A stretch of DNA of 64,000 nt from Lolium rigidum (taxonomy: Eukaryota > Streptophyta > Magnoliopsida > Poales > Poaceae). The position numbers were made by a program, and so were the translations under genes. Positions 34,320 to 46,180 of this stretch are shown in pieces (position 1 is the first letter of the stretch; the number at the start of each line of letters is the position of its first letter). Under the pieces are notes generated by a model that saw nothing but the letters and a program-made list of their open reading frames with translations, was not told where the DNA came from and ran no database searches. The stretch is from NCBI RefSeq assembly GCF_022539505.1, contig NC_061514.1, forward strand, positions 39,337,769 through 39,401,768, in the 5' to 3' direction.

Positions 34320-35620
34320 ATCCAATATTGATCGCTTATAAAATTGTATTTCAGTAGTATATCTACCCCTCAAGATGGTACCTTTTATTATTAGAGTATG
34401 CGCCCTCGAAGTTTGGGCGCCGATTTGGGGAAGTACTGTACATCAAGCTCGAGCCAGTGATGGACCTCTTCACCCATAATTAAGGTCCCACCAGATGTTA
34501 CCTAAAATTACGCTAAATTTATTTTATACCGAACTTTTATTCTTTTGCATTTCTTAAATCAACACGCAATTTTAAAAGAGTATAGTTTATTTAGTTGGCA
34601 TAATTAAAACTTCAACCTCATTCCCTACAACTGGTTGCGTATTTTTATTTATACAATTGTATATTATATTTGAATTGTGATTAACTTACCTCACGTTGTA
34701 CCAAAATAGCTTAAGAAAATAGCTCCTTTATTTTTTATAATCGCTTAAACTACATAGAGAGGATTGTGTCTGGCTCGGTGCGATTTTATGTGCATTTTAG
34801 TATTCTTAAATATCTTGGTAGAGATCGTGGAAGGGTGTGCTAAAACTAGTATCCTAATAATGGTTTCTAGTGTTTTCTAAGCATAGTGCTCCTCAAATAG
34901 ATTGACCATTGTTGGGAAAGTTTGCAACATCCTTGAAGGCTACAGCAATAACGTCATGATCGAGAAGTTCTTTCAGCATCACTGCATCAGGAAAGGCAGA
35001 GAAAGGTTGCTTCAGGTGATGGAAGTGACATGCAGAAATCTTCAAAAAAAAAAAAATACAAATAAGGACGACGTTACTCATGTGGTGCCCAGTCAATATG
35101 AGTAGGATAAAATTTTGATGGAAGAAATGTCAAGAAAGAAAGAAATGGACGTAGTGAAATTGCCACTTAGTTAGCACACTGGTAATTTTTCAGAGAGCGA
35201 CATTGTAGCTGATGCAGAGAATCAGAGATGTCGAAGGGATAAGAAGAGTATGTTGCCGATGTACTAGTAGAGTACGATTGCATTGAGGATACATATGCTT
35301 CTGCCAGGAAAGTGGGAATAAGCGAGATAGAGAGAGAAATTGCTGAAAAAGAAGAGAAGGAGAATAGTGCACCTAAGAATGTGGCCGTCAAGCAGTATGA
35401 CATTTGCTTTGCTGGCCATGGTGTTGAGGAAGAGTTGCTATTGAAAGAGGAACATGTTAGAGCTAAAACTTTGGAGGGGATAAAAAAGCTAAGCAGAAGG
35501 CACAAGTAGATGAAGTTGTAAGAAACATGAGCGTAAGAAACAAGAAGACTGGTGATGTACATATGGACAAAGTAGAAGAATGGCGAAAAAGAAAAATCTA
35601 GATAACTGTCTTAATCTTTT
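34320..35620. other. intergenic with short uncertain ORFs
   Basis: AT-rich. Around 35160-35510 plus-strand frames give a charged, coiled-coil-like stretch (SEIEREIAEKEEKENSAPK) interrupted upstream. It may be a gene fragment, but nothing identifies it. Confidence 0.25.
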
Positions 35621-35626
35621 AAACTA

Positions 35627-35883
35627 CTCCCTCCGGCCCAAAATGTAAGACGCCTAAACTTTAGAGAAAAGTCAACATCTTCTAAGTTTAATCAAGTTTA
35701 TACGAAAAAATATGAATATCTACAATATCAAATAAACGTTTTGGGAACTATACTTTCGAGTGAATCTAATTATATTGATTTGATATTATAAATATTTATA
35801 TTTTTACGTATAAATTTGGTCAAACTTGAAATATATTGACTTTTGACTAAATCTTAGATGCCTTACTTTTGGGATGGAGGGAG
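35627..35883. mobile_element. Stowaway MITE
   Basis: A 257-bp AT-rich element starting CTCCCTCCGGCCCAAAATGT and ending TTTGGGATGGAGGGAG, flanked by TA on both sides. Typical Tc1/mariner-derived Stowaway of grasses. Confidence 0.95.
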
Positions 35884-35954
35884 TATTATATACGAGTTGG
35901 TACGTCACTTTGCCTTTGCAAATTACACTTTGCACTTTGCATGGGTTCAATCTA

Positions 35955-36036
35955 CTCCCTCCGGTCCTATTTAATTGACTCAGATTTAGTACAAAGTTGT
36001 GCTAAATCCGAGTCAATTAAAAGAGACCAGAGGGAG
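35955..36036. mobile_element. short Stowaway MITE (82 bp)
   Basis: Starts CTCCCTCCGGTCCTATTTAA and ends GAGACCAGAGGGAG with TA flanks. Nearly the whole length is one hairpin (GACTCAGATTTAG / CTAAATCCGAGTC). Confidence 0.95.
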
Positions 36037-36533
36037 TACATCTGAGGGCACACATACTCCCCCGTTTCGAAAATCACGAACAATTAATATCTCTAATCAA
36101 TTAATGCTCAAAGATTACTGCCAATTAATGTATCTGTCTATTTTCCTCAGGCGCAAAAGGAACGAAATATCGTCGTTGTTCCTCTCAAGCAGGAGTGCCG
36201 AAAAGCGCTTACTTTTCAACACTCACCCCCGATTGCTACAAATGAACTTACAAATCGGTGATGATTTCTCCGACCGTCCAACATTATGACTGGAAGCGTT
36301 TGGAGATTATATGCTTAAGGATCTAGTTATAGTTTCTCTTGGTTCACTCGGGGCCGGTCCCGAGATTTTGAGGGCACATGGAGACACTAAAAACTAGGGC
36401 CCTAGAAGCAACAAATGGTAAATTATAAATATACGTATGCCATGTTACCAATAAACATTTTAAATGGTACAAAAGAAATAAATATTGACTGCGGATAATG
36501 AATTCGTGTTCTCGAAAAAGTTTTCACCATTCC
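36037..36533. other. intergenic, no gene seen
   Basis: Includes GGGGCCGGTCCCGAGATTTT near 36350, loosely like the ends of the hAT at 41343, but no second end was found. Confidence 0.3.
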
Positions 36534-36587
36534 TAGGTTTTAGTGAAGCCTGGGTTCACTGTGTTTTTGGTTGTTGGTGCTCTGTTA

Positions 36588-36864
36588 GACTGCTCATAGT
36601 GGGAGTAACATATAGTAACATCACACATCTCAAGGCATTTTGGTGACATGGCATGCCAATAAATGAAGAAAGAGAGTGAGGTGGTAACTAGCTATGCTAC
36701 CATAACATCACACACCCCAAGGCAAAATGAGTCTACAACATAATAAATGACACAATCCATGACACCACATATAAGTTACTAACCACTATGAAGGTAATAA
36801 CTTAGACTAGTGCTGTAACATAACATATGTTACTAGTCTAAGTTACTCCCCACTATGACCAACC
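36588..36864. mobile_element. MITE with GCTCATAGTGGGAGTAAC ends
   Basis: A 277-bp element with inverted ends TGCTCATAGTGGGAGTAAC (left) and GTTACTCCCCACTATGACC (right). Target-site duplication is not clear; the superfamily is left open. A perfect 20-bp direct repeat lies outside it (36534-36553 and 36879-36898). Confidence 0.75.
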
Positions 36865-37084
36865 TAAAAGTCGGACTGTAGGTTTTAGTGAAGCCTGGAG
36901 GTTCTGTCTAGCTTTGCATGTTTTTTTGTAATGGGAGAAACCCACGAGACTTCTCAATTTCAGCAATGAAATTGGAACCATGTGGCTCTTTGATCAAAAC
37001 AAAAATAACTAGATGTCGATACATGCCAACTTAGATTGCAGCTAGCCCCAGTAACCAGGAGGCCTCACCGGCTCACCGCACTGC

Positions 37085-37710
37085 ACGAAACTAGGAACAC
37101 GATGGCGCCTTCTTCGTCCAAACGACGCGGCTGCATGCGGATGCAAACCTATCGGCGACCATGCATAGCATAGCAGGTCGCTACGAAGTTACCACTCATT
37201 CAACGGGAAGATGTAGCGCAAGCATCGCAAAACTGGCCGTAGCCGTTTTACGCGAATCCAAGTCGTTTGGATGTGTTCATATCCCCTGTGGCAGCACCAC
37301 GCTCTCGTTAACTACGGGCGCACTCGTTCTGCCATGTCAAGACCTCAACCAGCCGCGTTGGAGGACTTAGACCAGCACTCAACATCGGTAATTAATTTGG
37401 CGTGCAATGCAAGCAGGCGACAATTACACGTCTTTTTGACCGGACTACAGCGGTTAAAAGCCACAAACTGAAGATATGCATCGCCTGAAATACCTTATTT
37501 GGCAAAAGAAAGTGAAAAACCTCGGCCGATGCACGATCACACGAATGCCAAGCTGAAGCATCCGCGAACTTTCGGATCAGCACCATCCCAAGCCAACATG
37601 ATATACTGCCAAACTCGAAGACTTGACCGATTACGTCCGAACGAAGGAAGAAGAAAGCAACGGAAAGAGTTTCTCTGCTTCTTTCTAAGCCTATATAAGT
37701 AGAAGTAAAC
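37085..37710 (+). promoter_or_regulatory. orphan promoter copy of the Gly-rich gene family
   Basis: Aligns by eye with the upstream region of the gene at 40045 (about 39400-39935). Shared ordered blocks include AGGTCGCTACGAA, GTGTTCATATCCC, GAGGACTTAGA/GACGACTAGA, a CAGGCGACAA block, GTGAAATACCTT-like sequence and a TATA-like CCTATATAAG near 37690 in place of TATAAATA. The coding part that should follow is absent; from about 37755 LINE-derived sequence begins. Probably a dead copy whose body was deleted or replaced. Confidence 0.55.
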
Positions 37711-37754
37711 AAACTCCGCCGGTTAATTAATTACTATTGAAATCTACTCATTTA

Positions 37755-38240
37755 CCCGTTGATACCTATGGTGGGAGCAACCACAGACGGTCAATGGTCA
37801 ATGATGAATCTGTCCAACCTGAGAGAAGATTAATTAATAGCCAATTTCAGCGCATCGCATTCCCCTCAAGAGAAACCAAAGAGAGTATGCTAGATGAAAC
37901 CTTCTTTGGATTACGAGAGGGTCGACGTAGATGCTTCCTTCGATGAAGAGAACTTGAGAGGGACTACTTGGTGATGTTGTTTGTGACACCAAAGGCTAGT
38001 TTGTGGTGGCATGTAATACAAAGTTTGAGCATACTCTCAAGTGAGGTTTGAGTCTTGCACAATTTTCCAGGTTCAAACGATTAGTCATCATGTCAGATTG
38101 TTTGGAGGTGGCAGAGACTATGAAAAACGAAGCTATCAATCATGGCGGACATGAACGGGGCGACCCGGCCATGGCATTGGACATGGCCCTAAAGGCCTCA
38201 AGGCCAACTTGGGAGGCCATCAGTCGATCCATTTAAAATA
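37755..38240 (+). pseudogene. LINE RNase H region remnant
   Basis: Broken plus-strand frames give a decayed YLWWEQPQ segment (compare WYIWWERRQ in the LINE at 14150), then VDVDASFDEENLRGTT, LAQFSRFKRLVIMSDCLEVA. These match the plant LINE RNase H domain with its conserved DAS and SDC/SD positions. Several stops and frameshifts are present. Confidence 0.65.
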
Positions 38241-38249
38241 TGCATGTGG

Positions 38250-38725
38250 CCTTGTTGGCCCGATGGATATCTCAAGTCGGCCCAAATTTTAGCTACAATC
38301 TAGTCCTGTGGGTAATCAGATATGTTGACCTATGGAAAAAAGTCATTTTAGCTTCTTTACACAGCGAGGAACCACTCAATTAGCAAGCTAGATAAATAAC
38401 ATCTCCACAAAATCAACAATAGATAATTCCTTCATAGTAGCAACATTCAAAAGCAAACTTTACATGCACCTAATAGCAAACACGAGGGATGTCAGATAAT
38501 CCAGCAAACCAGCTCGTTCATGACTTTTGTTCATCATCGGCTGAAGGTTACTCCATTGCTCCCACATGGTTCAGTATATCGACAGTAGCAGAACAACTAG
38601 ACTACCACATTGAAAATAACTTTACTTCTCAGGTGATGCACCCGCGAAAAAAAATAACAGCAAATGTGTTGGTTATACAGGCAATGACTAACTGAAAATT
38701 TCAGCTATCTGTTAGGTCTATGGAA
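38250..38725. other. intergenic, no gene seen
   Basis: No supported feature. Confidence 0.35.
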
Positions 38726-38729
38726 AGTA

Positions 38730-38821
38730 CTCCCTGCATCCCACCAAAAGTGTCTCAATTTTATTAAAATTTAGATTTATCGACCTACTAGATTGAGACA
38801 TTTTTTGTGAGACGGAGGGAG
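38730..38821. mobile_element. short Stowaway MITE (92 bp)
   Basis: Ends CTCCCTGCATCCCACCAAAA and TTTGTGAGACGGAGGGAG, with TA on the left and CA on the right. Internal AGTGTCTCAAT / ATTGAGACATT pair into a hairpin. Confidence 0.9.
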
Positions 38822-39004
38822 CACATCAGTAAGCTCAATCAACAATTTCTGAATTTCACCCTTTGGACCAACTTTAGGAACATTGTTGGATGCTGGTTCT
38901 ACAAAAACATCAATGAACTAGTAACACTAGATGATTTGTGTGAATGAGACCAACGTTGTCGTTAACATGAAGTATTAAGAGCCACGAACCAGAGCAGGAC
39001 GAGC

Positions 39005-39311
39005 ACTAACCAACAAATTTTCCTGAATTTGAACATTTTTTTAGAGTTTAAACATTTTTTTAAATCAAAATATTTTTTAAATACGGATTTTTTCAAAATG
39101 TCAACCATTTTTTATTTAAAATTTCATATTTTCAAATCTAAAAAAATAAAGAAACAGAAAAATAAAAACAGAAAACATAAAAGAAAAAGGAAAAGGGAAT
39201 GGAAAGAAAAAAAGAAACAAAGAAAAAAAGCGAAATGGATCAGCCAGGCTGGTCCATACCGCGCGTATGGGTGTGCGACCCGCGGTAACGGCCGATATGG
39301 TCGGTATATAG
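39005..39311. mobile_element. partial Mutator-like element related to 10442-11116
   Basis: AT-rich TTTGAACATTTTTTTA-type units, an A/G-rich tract and a right end CCGATATGGTCGGTATATAGG-like (39282-39310) correspond to the right half of the element near CSN5. The left end is missing. Confidence 0.5.
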
Positions 39312-39929
39312 GAAATGCGATGTTTCCCTAACCTACATACGTGCAAAATTTGTTCAGGCTGACTGGCCAAGAGTCCACCACCACCTAGGAGAGTGATGCA
39401 ACGAACCGACGACCCTGCCTGCCTAGCAAGGTCGCTACGAAATTGCTACTTCAACAAGAAGAAGATGCTAGTTCTGCTGAACTGCCTCGATCCGTTTACA
39501 GGAATCTGAAGTCATTTCGCCGTGTTCATATCCCTGGATCCCGGTGCCGCCGTGCCGGTCGCACCGCCACCGCGTCGCCGAATCACATACGGAAGCGCTC
39601 GTCCCGTTCGCACATCACAAGCCCTCGATCAGAGTCGTTGGACGACTAGATCAGTCGATCAGATCGTGCTCGCGACCGGCAACTTGGAGCAATGTCGGGC
39701 GATGCAACCAGGCGACAAGTACATTTTCATCGCGTGAAATACCTTGGAACCATCCATGGAGTAGTTCAAATACCAAAAGCATACGACACCGTTTGGAACT
39801 GCGACATGCATCCCAACACATACATCATGATATACTCCAAGACTTGACCGGTTACGTATTGGAGTGTAGAACAGAATAGCTGAATAAGTCAGCTGCGGAC
39901 ATTTCTCTGCTTCCAGGTTCAGGCACAGC

Positions 39930-39937
39930 TATAAATA
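39930..39937 (+). promoter_or_regulatory. TATA box of the gene at 40045
   Basis: TATAAATA, 108 bp upstream of the ATG, in a region shared with the orphan promoter at 37085-37710. Confidence 0.6.
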
Positions 39938-40020
39938 CATTGGAGTACATCGATTACCAAGCTCTCAAGGAATCAATATACATTGGAGTACATCGATTAC
40001 CAAGCTCGCAAGGAATCAAT
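39936..40020 (+). repeat. 43-bp tandem duplication in the 5' leader
   Basis: Two copies (from 39936 and 39979) of a unit beginning TACATTGGAGTACATCGATT, with one substitution. They lie between the TATA box and the start codon and overlap the TATA end, so the leader or start region was duplicated. Confidence 0.9.
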
Positions 40021-40044
40021 TAAGAACTCGATCGAGCAGCCACG

Positions 40045-40374
40045 ATGGTCAGGGCGTTGGGTCTCGCTGCGGCCAAAGGTCTCGCCGCCGGTTCCGTGCA
40101 CTATGCTCCCGGCAGCGTGGTGGGTCTAGCATTCGCCTTCGTTGCGGCTGTTGCGATCGTGGCCATTGCAGTGTTCGGCTGCGCTGGCCACAAGAAGAAC
40201 TCCGGCGGGAAGAAGCCTAGGCGTCACGGCGGCTCTCACTGGCCCGCTGGAGCTGCAGCCGGTGCCGTATACGTGGGAGACGGCGGGGCCAGCGGCGGAG
40301 GAGGAGGTGCAGGCTGTGGGGGTGGAGGAGGAGGCGGTGGAGGATGTGGGGGTGGTGGTGGTGGAGGCTGTTAG
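40045..40374 (+). CDS. small single-TM Gly/Cys-rich protein, family member A
   Basis: A 109-aa single-exon protein of unknown function. A short N-terminus MVRALGLAAAKGLAAG leads to a conserved APGSVVGLAFAFV and a hydrophobic helix (about 25-46) that ends in Cys46. A basic segment HKKNSGGKKPRR follows, then a Gly-rich tail. The tail ends in three Cys spaced C-9 Gly-C-7 Gly-C, the last Cys being the C-terminal residue. Start context CACGATGG is favourable and a TATA box lies 108 bp upstream. Three paralogues lie downstream on the same strand. The hydrophobic segment could be a membrane anchor or, with cleavage after GCA, a long signal peptide. Family unknown to me; conservation among four copies supports a real gene. 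Confidence 0.75.
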   Translation: MVRALGLAAAKGLAAGSVHYAPGSVVGLAFAFVAAVAIVAIAVFGCAGHKKNSGGKKPRRHGGSHWPAGAAAGAVYVGDGGASGGGGGAGCGGGGGGGGGCGGGGGGGC

Positions 40375-40379
40375 TGTTA

Positions 40380-41334
40380 ACTGTTAACTAAGGCCATTGC
40401 ACGTATAGGGGAATTCTTGACAAGGTTGCTGGTTATTAGACTTTACCACATCAACGTCATATTGTTCTGATAAAATTCTTTTCACACTAGTAGAAATGCA
40501 TGTATGTAAATTCAAATTCATCTTTATATGTTCATTCTGTATATAATCATATACATACGTTGTACTATGAATAAGAGTTGTCTGGGAGAACCAGCATACT
40601 GTTTCGATGAAATTCTTCGCGTTACTCAAACTGTGCATTCATCTAACGCGACATTCTTCGTGGTGTCTGTTGTCAGCTGCGCCAACACAAGTCAGCTTCG
40701 TTGCACAATCATGGCTCCTATGGCTAGGGAAAGAAACAAATCAGAATAAAAGGAGAAAATATACGATAAAGAATTTAGCTATAAGATGAAAACATAGATG
40801 GATGACTAAATATGGGTAGATACAGTCTTAAGAAAAACTCAATTAATCGAAAAATAGAAAATTAGGTTTTTATACACAACCATGCGGATAATTCACATGT
40901 TAGCACATAATACCACAATGGTTCAACAATAAGTAACTTCCTAAGGAGTCGATACAAAAAAAAATAGCACTTAGACCATTTTTTATTGCCAAACAGAGAA
41001 CCAATGCACGTGTTATCTTACCGTTGAATCTTGATTAGTTTTTATGTGATGTTACGTCAATTTGTAATATTATCATTGAGATTGTGTAAGTCTATATGTT
41101 CCAGACTAAATAACGACGAGGGTCTACCAGAACAATGACACGATAATGTTTATATTCTTGAACGGAAATAGAAAATGATAAATACACTATACATATACTG
41201 ATGGTCTTGAAACCATACTATTATGTATTGATCATAATGTAAATATTCATGTCACAATAAATTTCTTCTCAAATATTCTAAAATTATTAAAGATGACATC
41301 ACTTGCATTTGCGAGGGCTACCAGGTAGTTTTCC
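40380..41334. other. 3' flank of member A and spacer
   Basis: No gene recognised. AT-rich. Confidence 0.35.
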
Positions 41335-41342
41335 CTAATATT

Positions 41343-42171
41343 CAGGGCCGGGCCGGTAAAATTCGGGGCCCTGTGCGAAACCGTCAAATGGGCCCCTATC
41401 TTAGTGGGCAAATATAACTAATTAACAATTATAACATATATTGTATGTGTTTTAGATGGAAGATTCAAAATTGTCGTAAGATCGTCTTAAAAACTGTTTT
41501 AAGAGGATATATCTAGTTTACAATCCCAACCGTACCGATGGTTCTACCAAAAAAATATCTAAATCTAATGGTTTTGATGTATTTACACTATAATAGGAAA
41601 ATAATTTTCCATAATCTCATTAGCTGATAGCATGTAACTATATAGATAAGCCCATTATAAGAACTATCCCCGTGAGACGAATACACCATCGCTATATGAA
41701 ATTTACCTCAATCTATATAAATCAAGATCAATGTAATTAATTGTTTGATTTGAATATGTGAAGTCAAGATATTGTAGTACAAACTTTCAAATATGTTTAA
41801 GATTTGAAATAGAAATTTGTTTCAAAAGTAATTATAGCGTGATTCATACATGTAACTTCTCTGAGTTTTATTCAAATGCTAATAAAAATAATAATTAAGC
41901 ATGATGTATCATAGGCATAGCATGGAATAGAAAAAGTCGGAGAAAAAAAAGAACAAAAATAGAAGCATGTCGCCTCAAAGAATCGAACCTGGAACCTCCT
42001 ACTTAGAATCAAACGAACAACCAATTGAGCTACGGAGCCTCCAGTATGACCTTCTGAAGTACCACGTTATATATACGCTATATGAAAAGGGAAACTTAGG
42101 AATTTTGGACCCCCAAAAATTTCTGGGCCCTGTGCGGCCGCACGGGCCGCACTCCCGTCGGCCCGGGCCTG
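41343..42171. mobile_element. hAT-type non-autonomous element
   Basis: An 829-bp element with inverted ends CAGGGCCGGGCCGG (left) and TCGGCCCGGGCCTG (right), flanked by a perfect 8-bp direct repeat CTAATATT (41335-41342 and 42172-42179), the hAT signature. The interior is AT-rich and contains a tRNA-like segment on the minus strand; no transposase. Confidence 0.88.
41969..42040 (-). pseudogene. tRNA-like sequence inside the hAT element
   Basis: On the minus strand GGCTCCG is followed by an A box TAGCTCAATTGG (42032-42021) and a B box GGTTCGATTC (41989-41980) at tRNA-like spacing. The acceptor and T stems pair poorly by eye, so it is a tRNA-derived or SINE-like relic rather than a functional tRNA. 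Confidence 0.45.
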
Positions 42172-42179
42172 CTAATATT

Positions 42180-42955
42180 AGATGTACTTCTTCCATGGAG
42201 GAAAAAACCATAATGTGTAGAATTTGATTAGTGTTCATGAAAATTACATCATGTTTGTCGTCAAATACTAATATTCATTCTAATATACATTGGTACAAAG
42301 TAGTGTAAAGACTAAAGACTTCAACATATCCTTTTGCTATGCTACTTTGATGCCACATTTCAGAGTTCTAATCCTGCAACTAGAGTGGTGGTGTTAAGTT
42401 AGGTGGTTGATGAGCGCAGATTGCACACCTTTGGGAACCCCAAGAGGAAGTATGATGATCACAACAGCAAATTTTCTCTCAGTAATAAACCAAGGTTTAA
42501 TCGACCATTAGGAGAAAAGCGTGACTTCTGAAGGTGTTGTTAGCTGACTAGTGGCAGACGCACTACCAGCGTCAGCAACAACGTGGAACCCGCACACAAC
42601 ACAACTAAAATATTTTGCCCAACTTACAGTAAGGTTGTCAATCTCACCAGTTTTGCTGAACACAAAGGATTAAATGTATCAAGTGGAAGAAGATGTTTGC
42701 AGTAATTAAAGAGAAGTGCTTGCGGAAAGTAAACAGAGCAGGATTGCAGTGGATGAATTTATCAGTGTAAAAGAAAGGACCGGAGTCCACAGTTCACTAG
42801 AGGTGTCTCTCCATAAAGATAAATAACATGCTGGGTGAACAAATTACAACTGAGCAATTGACAGAATACCGACCATACATGATAAGATGATTACTATAAG
42901 ATTCGTTTGGGCATTAGAACATAATACATATATCGTAATCCAACTACGTCTATGA
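42180..42955. other. intergenic, no gene seen
   Basis: No supported ORF or element ends. Confidence 0.3.
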
Positions 42956-42959
42956 ATAA

Positions 42960-43990
42960 TAATCCACATTCAGGTTATCGTCCGAACCCGTATCAGTATT
43001 AAGTTGCAAGCAACAGATTATCGCATTAAGCAATGTGTGTAAAGTAAACAATAGAATTACCATTGGATAAAACATTGTTGTTTTCTCCCTAGTAGCAACA
43101 ACACATCTACAATCTTAAAAGTTATTGTCACTCTTCTAGAAAACTAGAGGCATGAACATACTATCGAGTATAAATATCCCCTCTTGGAGTCACAAGCATC
43201 TACCTGGCTAGAGTATCTACTAGCAACGGAGAGCATGAAAGATCACAAATAACATATGACAAGAATATATAATCGATCTCAACATAGTATTCAATATTGA
43301 TCGGATCCCAGCAAACACAACATGTAGCATTACATAATGATGATCTTGATCATGTAGGGCAGCTCACAAGATCTAAACATGAGGCACACATTGGAGAAGA
43401 CAACCATCTAGCTACTGCTATAAACCCATAGTCCAGGGATGAACTACTCACGCATCACTTCGGAGGCAGGCATGGTGATGTAGATGCCTCCGACGATGAT
43501 TTCTCCCTCCGGTAGGGTGGTGGGAAGAGCTTCAGAACCCTCCCGAGCTAGGGTTTGTGATGGCGGCCGCGACAGAACTTTTCGTGGATGGAGGCTCGGG
43601 TGTTTAGGTTTTTCCCGAGATAGTGAATAAATAGGCGGAAGGGCGTGGTCGGTGGAGGCCAGGGTGGTCCACACCACCCCTTGGCGCGGGCCCAGGCCAG
43701 GCCGCGCCAAGGCATGGTCTGGCCGCCCTGCGCCTCTTCTTCGTCCCCCCTTCGGACTTTGTCTTCGTTACAGTAAAATATTAACTTCGGCTTTTGTTTC
43801 GCCAAATTCTGAGAATATTTCCTGTACAACTTTTCTGAAACCAAAAACAGCAGAAAACAAGGAACTGGCACTGTGACATCTTGTCAATAGGTTAGCGCCA
43901 AAAAATATATAAAAGTGCAATGAAGTGTGAGCAAATCATATATAAATTGGTGTAAAACAAGCATGGAGCATCACAAATTATAATACGTTT
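42960..43990 (-). mobile_element. LTR-retrotransposon-like repeat fragment
   Basis: Sequence of a style I associate with very abundant Triticeae LTR-element sequence: GGAGTCACAAGCATCTACC, CTACTAGCAACGGAGAGCAT, GATGATCTTGATCATGTAGG and CCATAGTCCAGGGATGAACT. The gene-like part on the minus strand (GCCTCC...CCCTCCGGTAGGG) has no protein I recognise. Both element ends are missing, and the assignment rests on memory of repeat style. Confidence 0.4.
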
Positions 43991-44689
43991 ACGACGTTTC
44001 AATGATCAATCTTCAGTTGTATGCATCGATGAACCTATTTTGCAAAATGAGTGTTGTAGGAGAAGTAAGTGATTGCAAGACAACTGGTGACACTTTTGCT
44101 TCAGAATTGTCAATTACTTGGTCTTCGGTTTTTGTAAGTTAAAATTTTATTCTTCCGTATTCTAAAGTAATATTTGTGGCGATGTAGTCACAACTAGTGG
44201 TTGATCGAGAACCAAATAAATTTTAGGATTTCAATTGCCAATTATCTTAATTTACAATGATGGATTCAAAAATTTAATATTATTCACAAAAATGTTTGTG
44301 TGTAATAAAATTTAGGATGCTAATGTTATGATGTAATATCAAAACATTAGTATTTCATGTCCTATTCTAATGGATGTGTAATCTATATAGTTATTTATAA
44401 TTACAATATCTAGTTTTTTGAATTGGTGAATGTTTCATCATGCTTCATTTTATCTCAGCTATTATTTAAAGATGGCGGTAATTAGAAAATTACAAATTAT
44501 ATTTAATTAATTTAAAATGTTTTAAAATAAATATAAATTCATTAATTGAAACTACTTTTAGAAAATAAATATATATCACAATAGTTTATTGCACTTTTAA
44601 AATCTATTTTGAACTATAGTTAAACAAATATGTTAGATTATTGCTTGATTGGCATTAATTATTATGTTTAAAAAGTGAATAAATAAATG
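43991..44689. other. AT-rich spacer
   Basis: No gene or repeat with visible ends. Confidence 0.3.
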
Positions 44690-45115
44690 AAAATTCTTTG
44701 ACCCCCTATCTAGTGATTATTTTATCTTACAAAAATAGAAGTTCATATCTACATGTTTTAAAAAAATCTGAATAACATTTTTGACGTATTTAATGATATA
44801 TCGTACAAGCCTGGGAAATTTCAATGTGACATTCTTTGTATTATGGACTAGACAAAAAATGACAAAATCTGATAATTTTTGGACATTGTAAATGTGCATT
44901 GATTACTATTCTCATGTCCACACTTTTATCATTTTTTTGTAGCAGAGAATAACAAATATTTCAAATGATATATTGCAAGTTAATTTGTGGGATACATGAT
45001 ACATCATTGGCTACATCCAAAATCATATTCGAAAAAATGATACTAAAAATATGATTCGTTTTTAAAAAGAATATTGGGATCACTGGAGCTCGGGGGCAAA
45101 AATCGCCACTCATAA
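44690..45115. mobile_element. probable Mutator-like MITE
   Basis: Left TTTGACCCCCTATCTAGTGAT and right (reverse complement) TTTTGCCCCCGAGCTCCAGT-GAT form imperfect inverted ends that resemble those at 60310-60700 (CACTGGAGCTC). Interior AT-rich. No clear target-site duplication. Confidence 0.4.
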
Positions 45116-46180
45116 GTATTCGCTAGTCGTGTTGCTAGAGCCGCAAAAAAGTTCTACCAATTTTGTTCCTATAGTAAGAGAAATATCTATTAATTGTGTG
45201 GGTGTAGATAAATTATGTTACTAGTGTATTCGTTATCACATATGATTCATATTACTACAACATAATTGTAACCGTATATTTGACATCCAAGAACACGTAT
45301 ACCTCTTAGTAACACACAACCTACTCTATTGTAACAATTTTGATGGGTTCCTTTTGCGGGTAACTTTACCAAAGGTCTTACTAAATGGCTTAGTAACATT
45401 CTTTCGGGCAAATAGTAGTGAACTTCCATATTTCCTAACGTAGTGAACTTTCATATTTCTACAAAATTGTAGCGAAATCCTATCGTTTAATTCAATCATT
45501 TGGCCTTTCTTTCGCAAAAAAAAAAAATCAATCATTTAGCCTATGATTTTTTTCTTAGGATTGAAATCCTCTGTTGAACTAAAGATGCCATTTGAGTTGC
45601 TATCAGTACCTATTACGCCATGTGGGTTGACCCTTGATTGGTTGCAAGACTCGCAAACCGTGTTATCGCATTCTTGCAACCACTACGAGATAACGAGATC
45701 ATGACCGGTGTTCAGAACAAATTTCCCTTCTTATGTTGACGCAAATTAGCGAGCGGCCTACAACACACTGCAAGCTAGCTAGGAAACTAACACGAACACG
45801 GCGTGCAATTTCTGGACTGATTAGTCGTCTACGCCGTACAATAGCTACTGTTTGTTTGCGTACATATGAGACCAGGAACATCTATCTATCCTGCTTCTTC
45901 TTCCACACGGCTCAACGCCGCCCAGCTAGCTTGCTTCAAAACCATTTCTGGTCAAACAATTGTTTACCGAAAGCAAAGGCCTACTAGCTAACCAGTACTA
46001 CAATATCAGAATATCTGCCAAGCACAGGCGTTTGCCCCTGCATGCTGCGTCATGTATAACGGCTGGTAATTAACAAAGCAATTGACTGATTTCTTTTCAA
46101 AAGATCCAGCAATTGCTGGCTGAATAAGTTGAGAGCCAGTTTACCAGTTGACTTTCCTGCTTCCTCCCAATTCGATCCCA
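45116..46180. other. spacer and upstream region of member B
   Basis: No gene recognised; the last several hundred bases should include distal promoter of the gene at 46299. Confidence 0.3.

Noticed and set aside
37767..37946. ATGGTGGGAGC as start of a fifth Gly-rich gene after the orphan promoter
   Set aside because: The sequence reads YLWWEQPQ in another frame, a LINE motif, and lacks the conserved helix.
40384..40749. Short ORFs after member A
   Set aside because: No conservation in the other copies' 3' flanks and no motif.
41969..42040. Functional tRNA gene
   Set aside because: Boxes are good but acceptor and T stems do not pair well; kept only as a tRNA-like relic.
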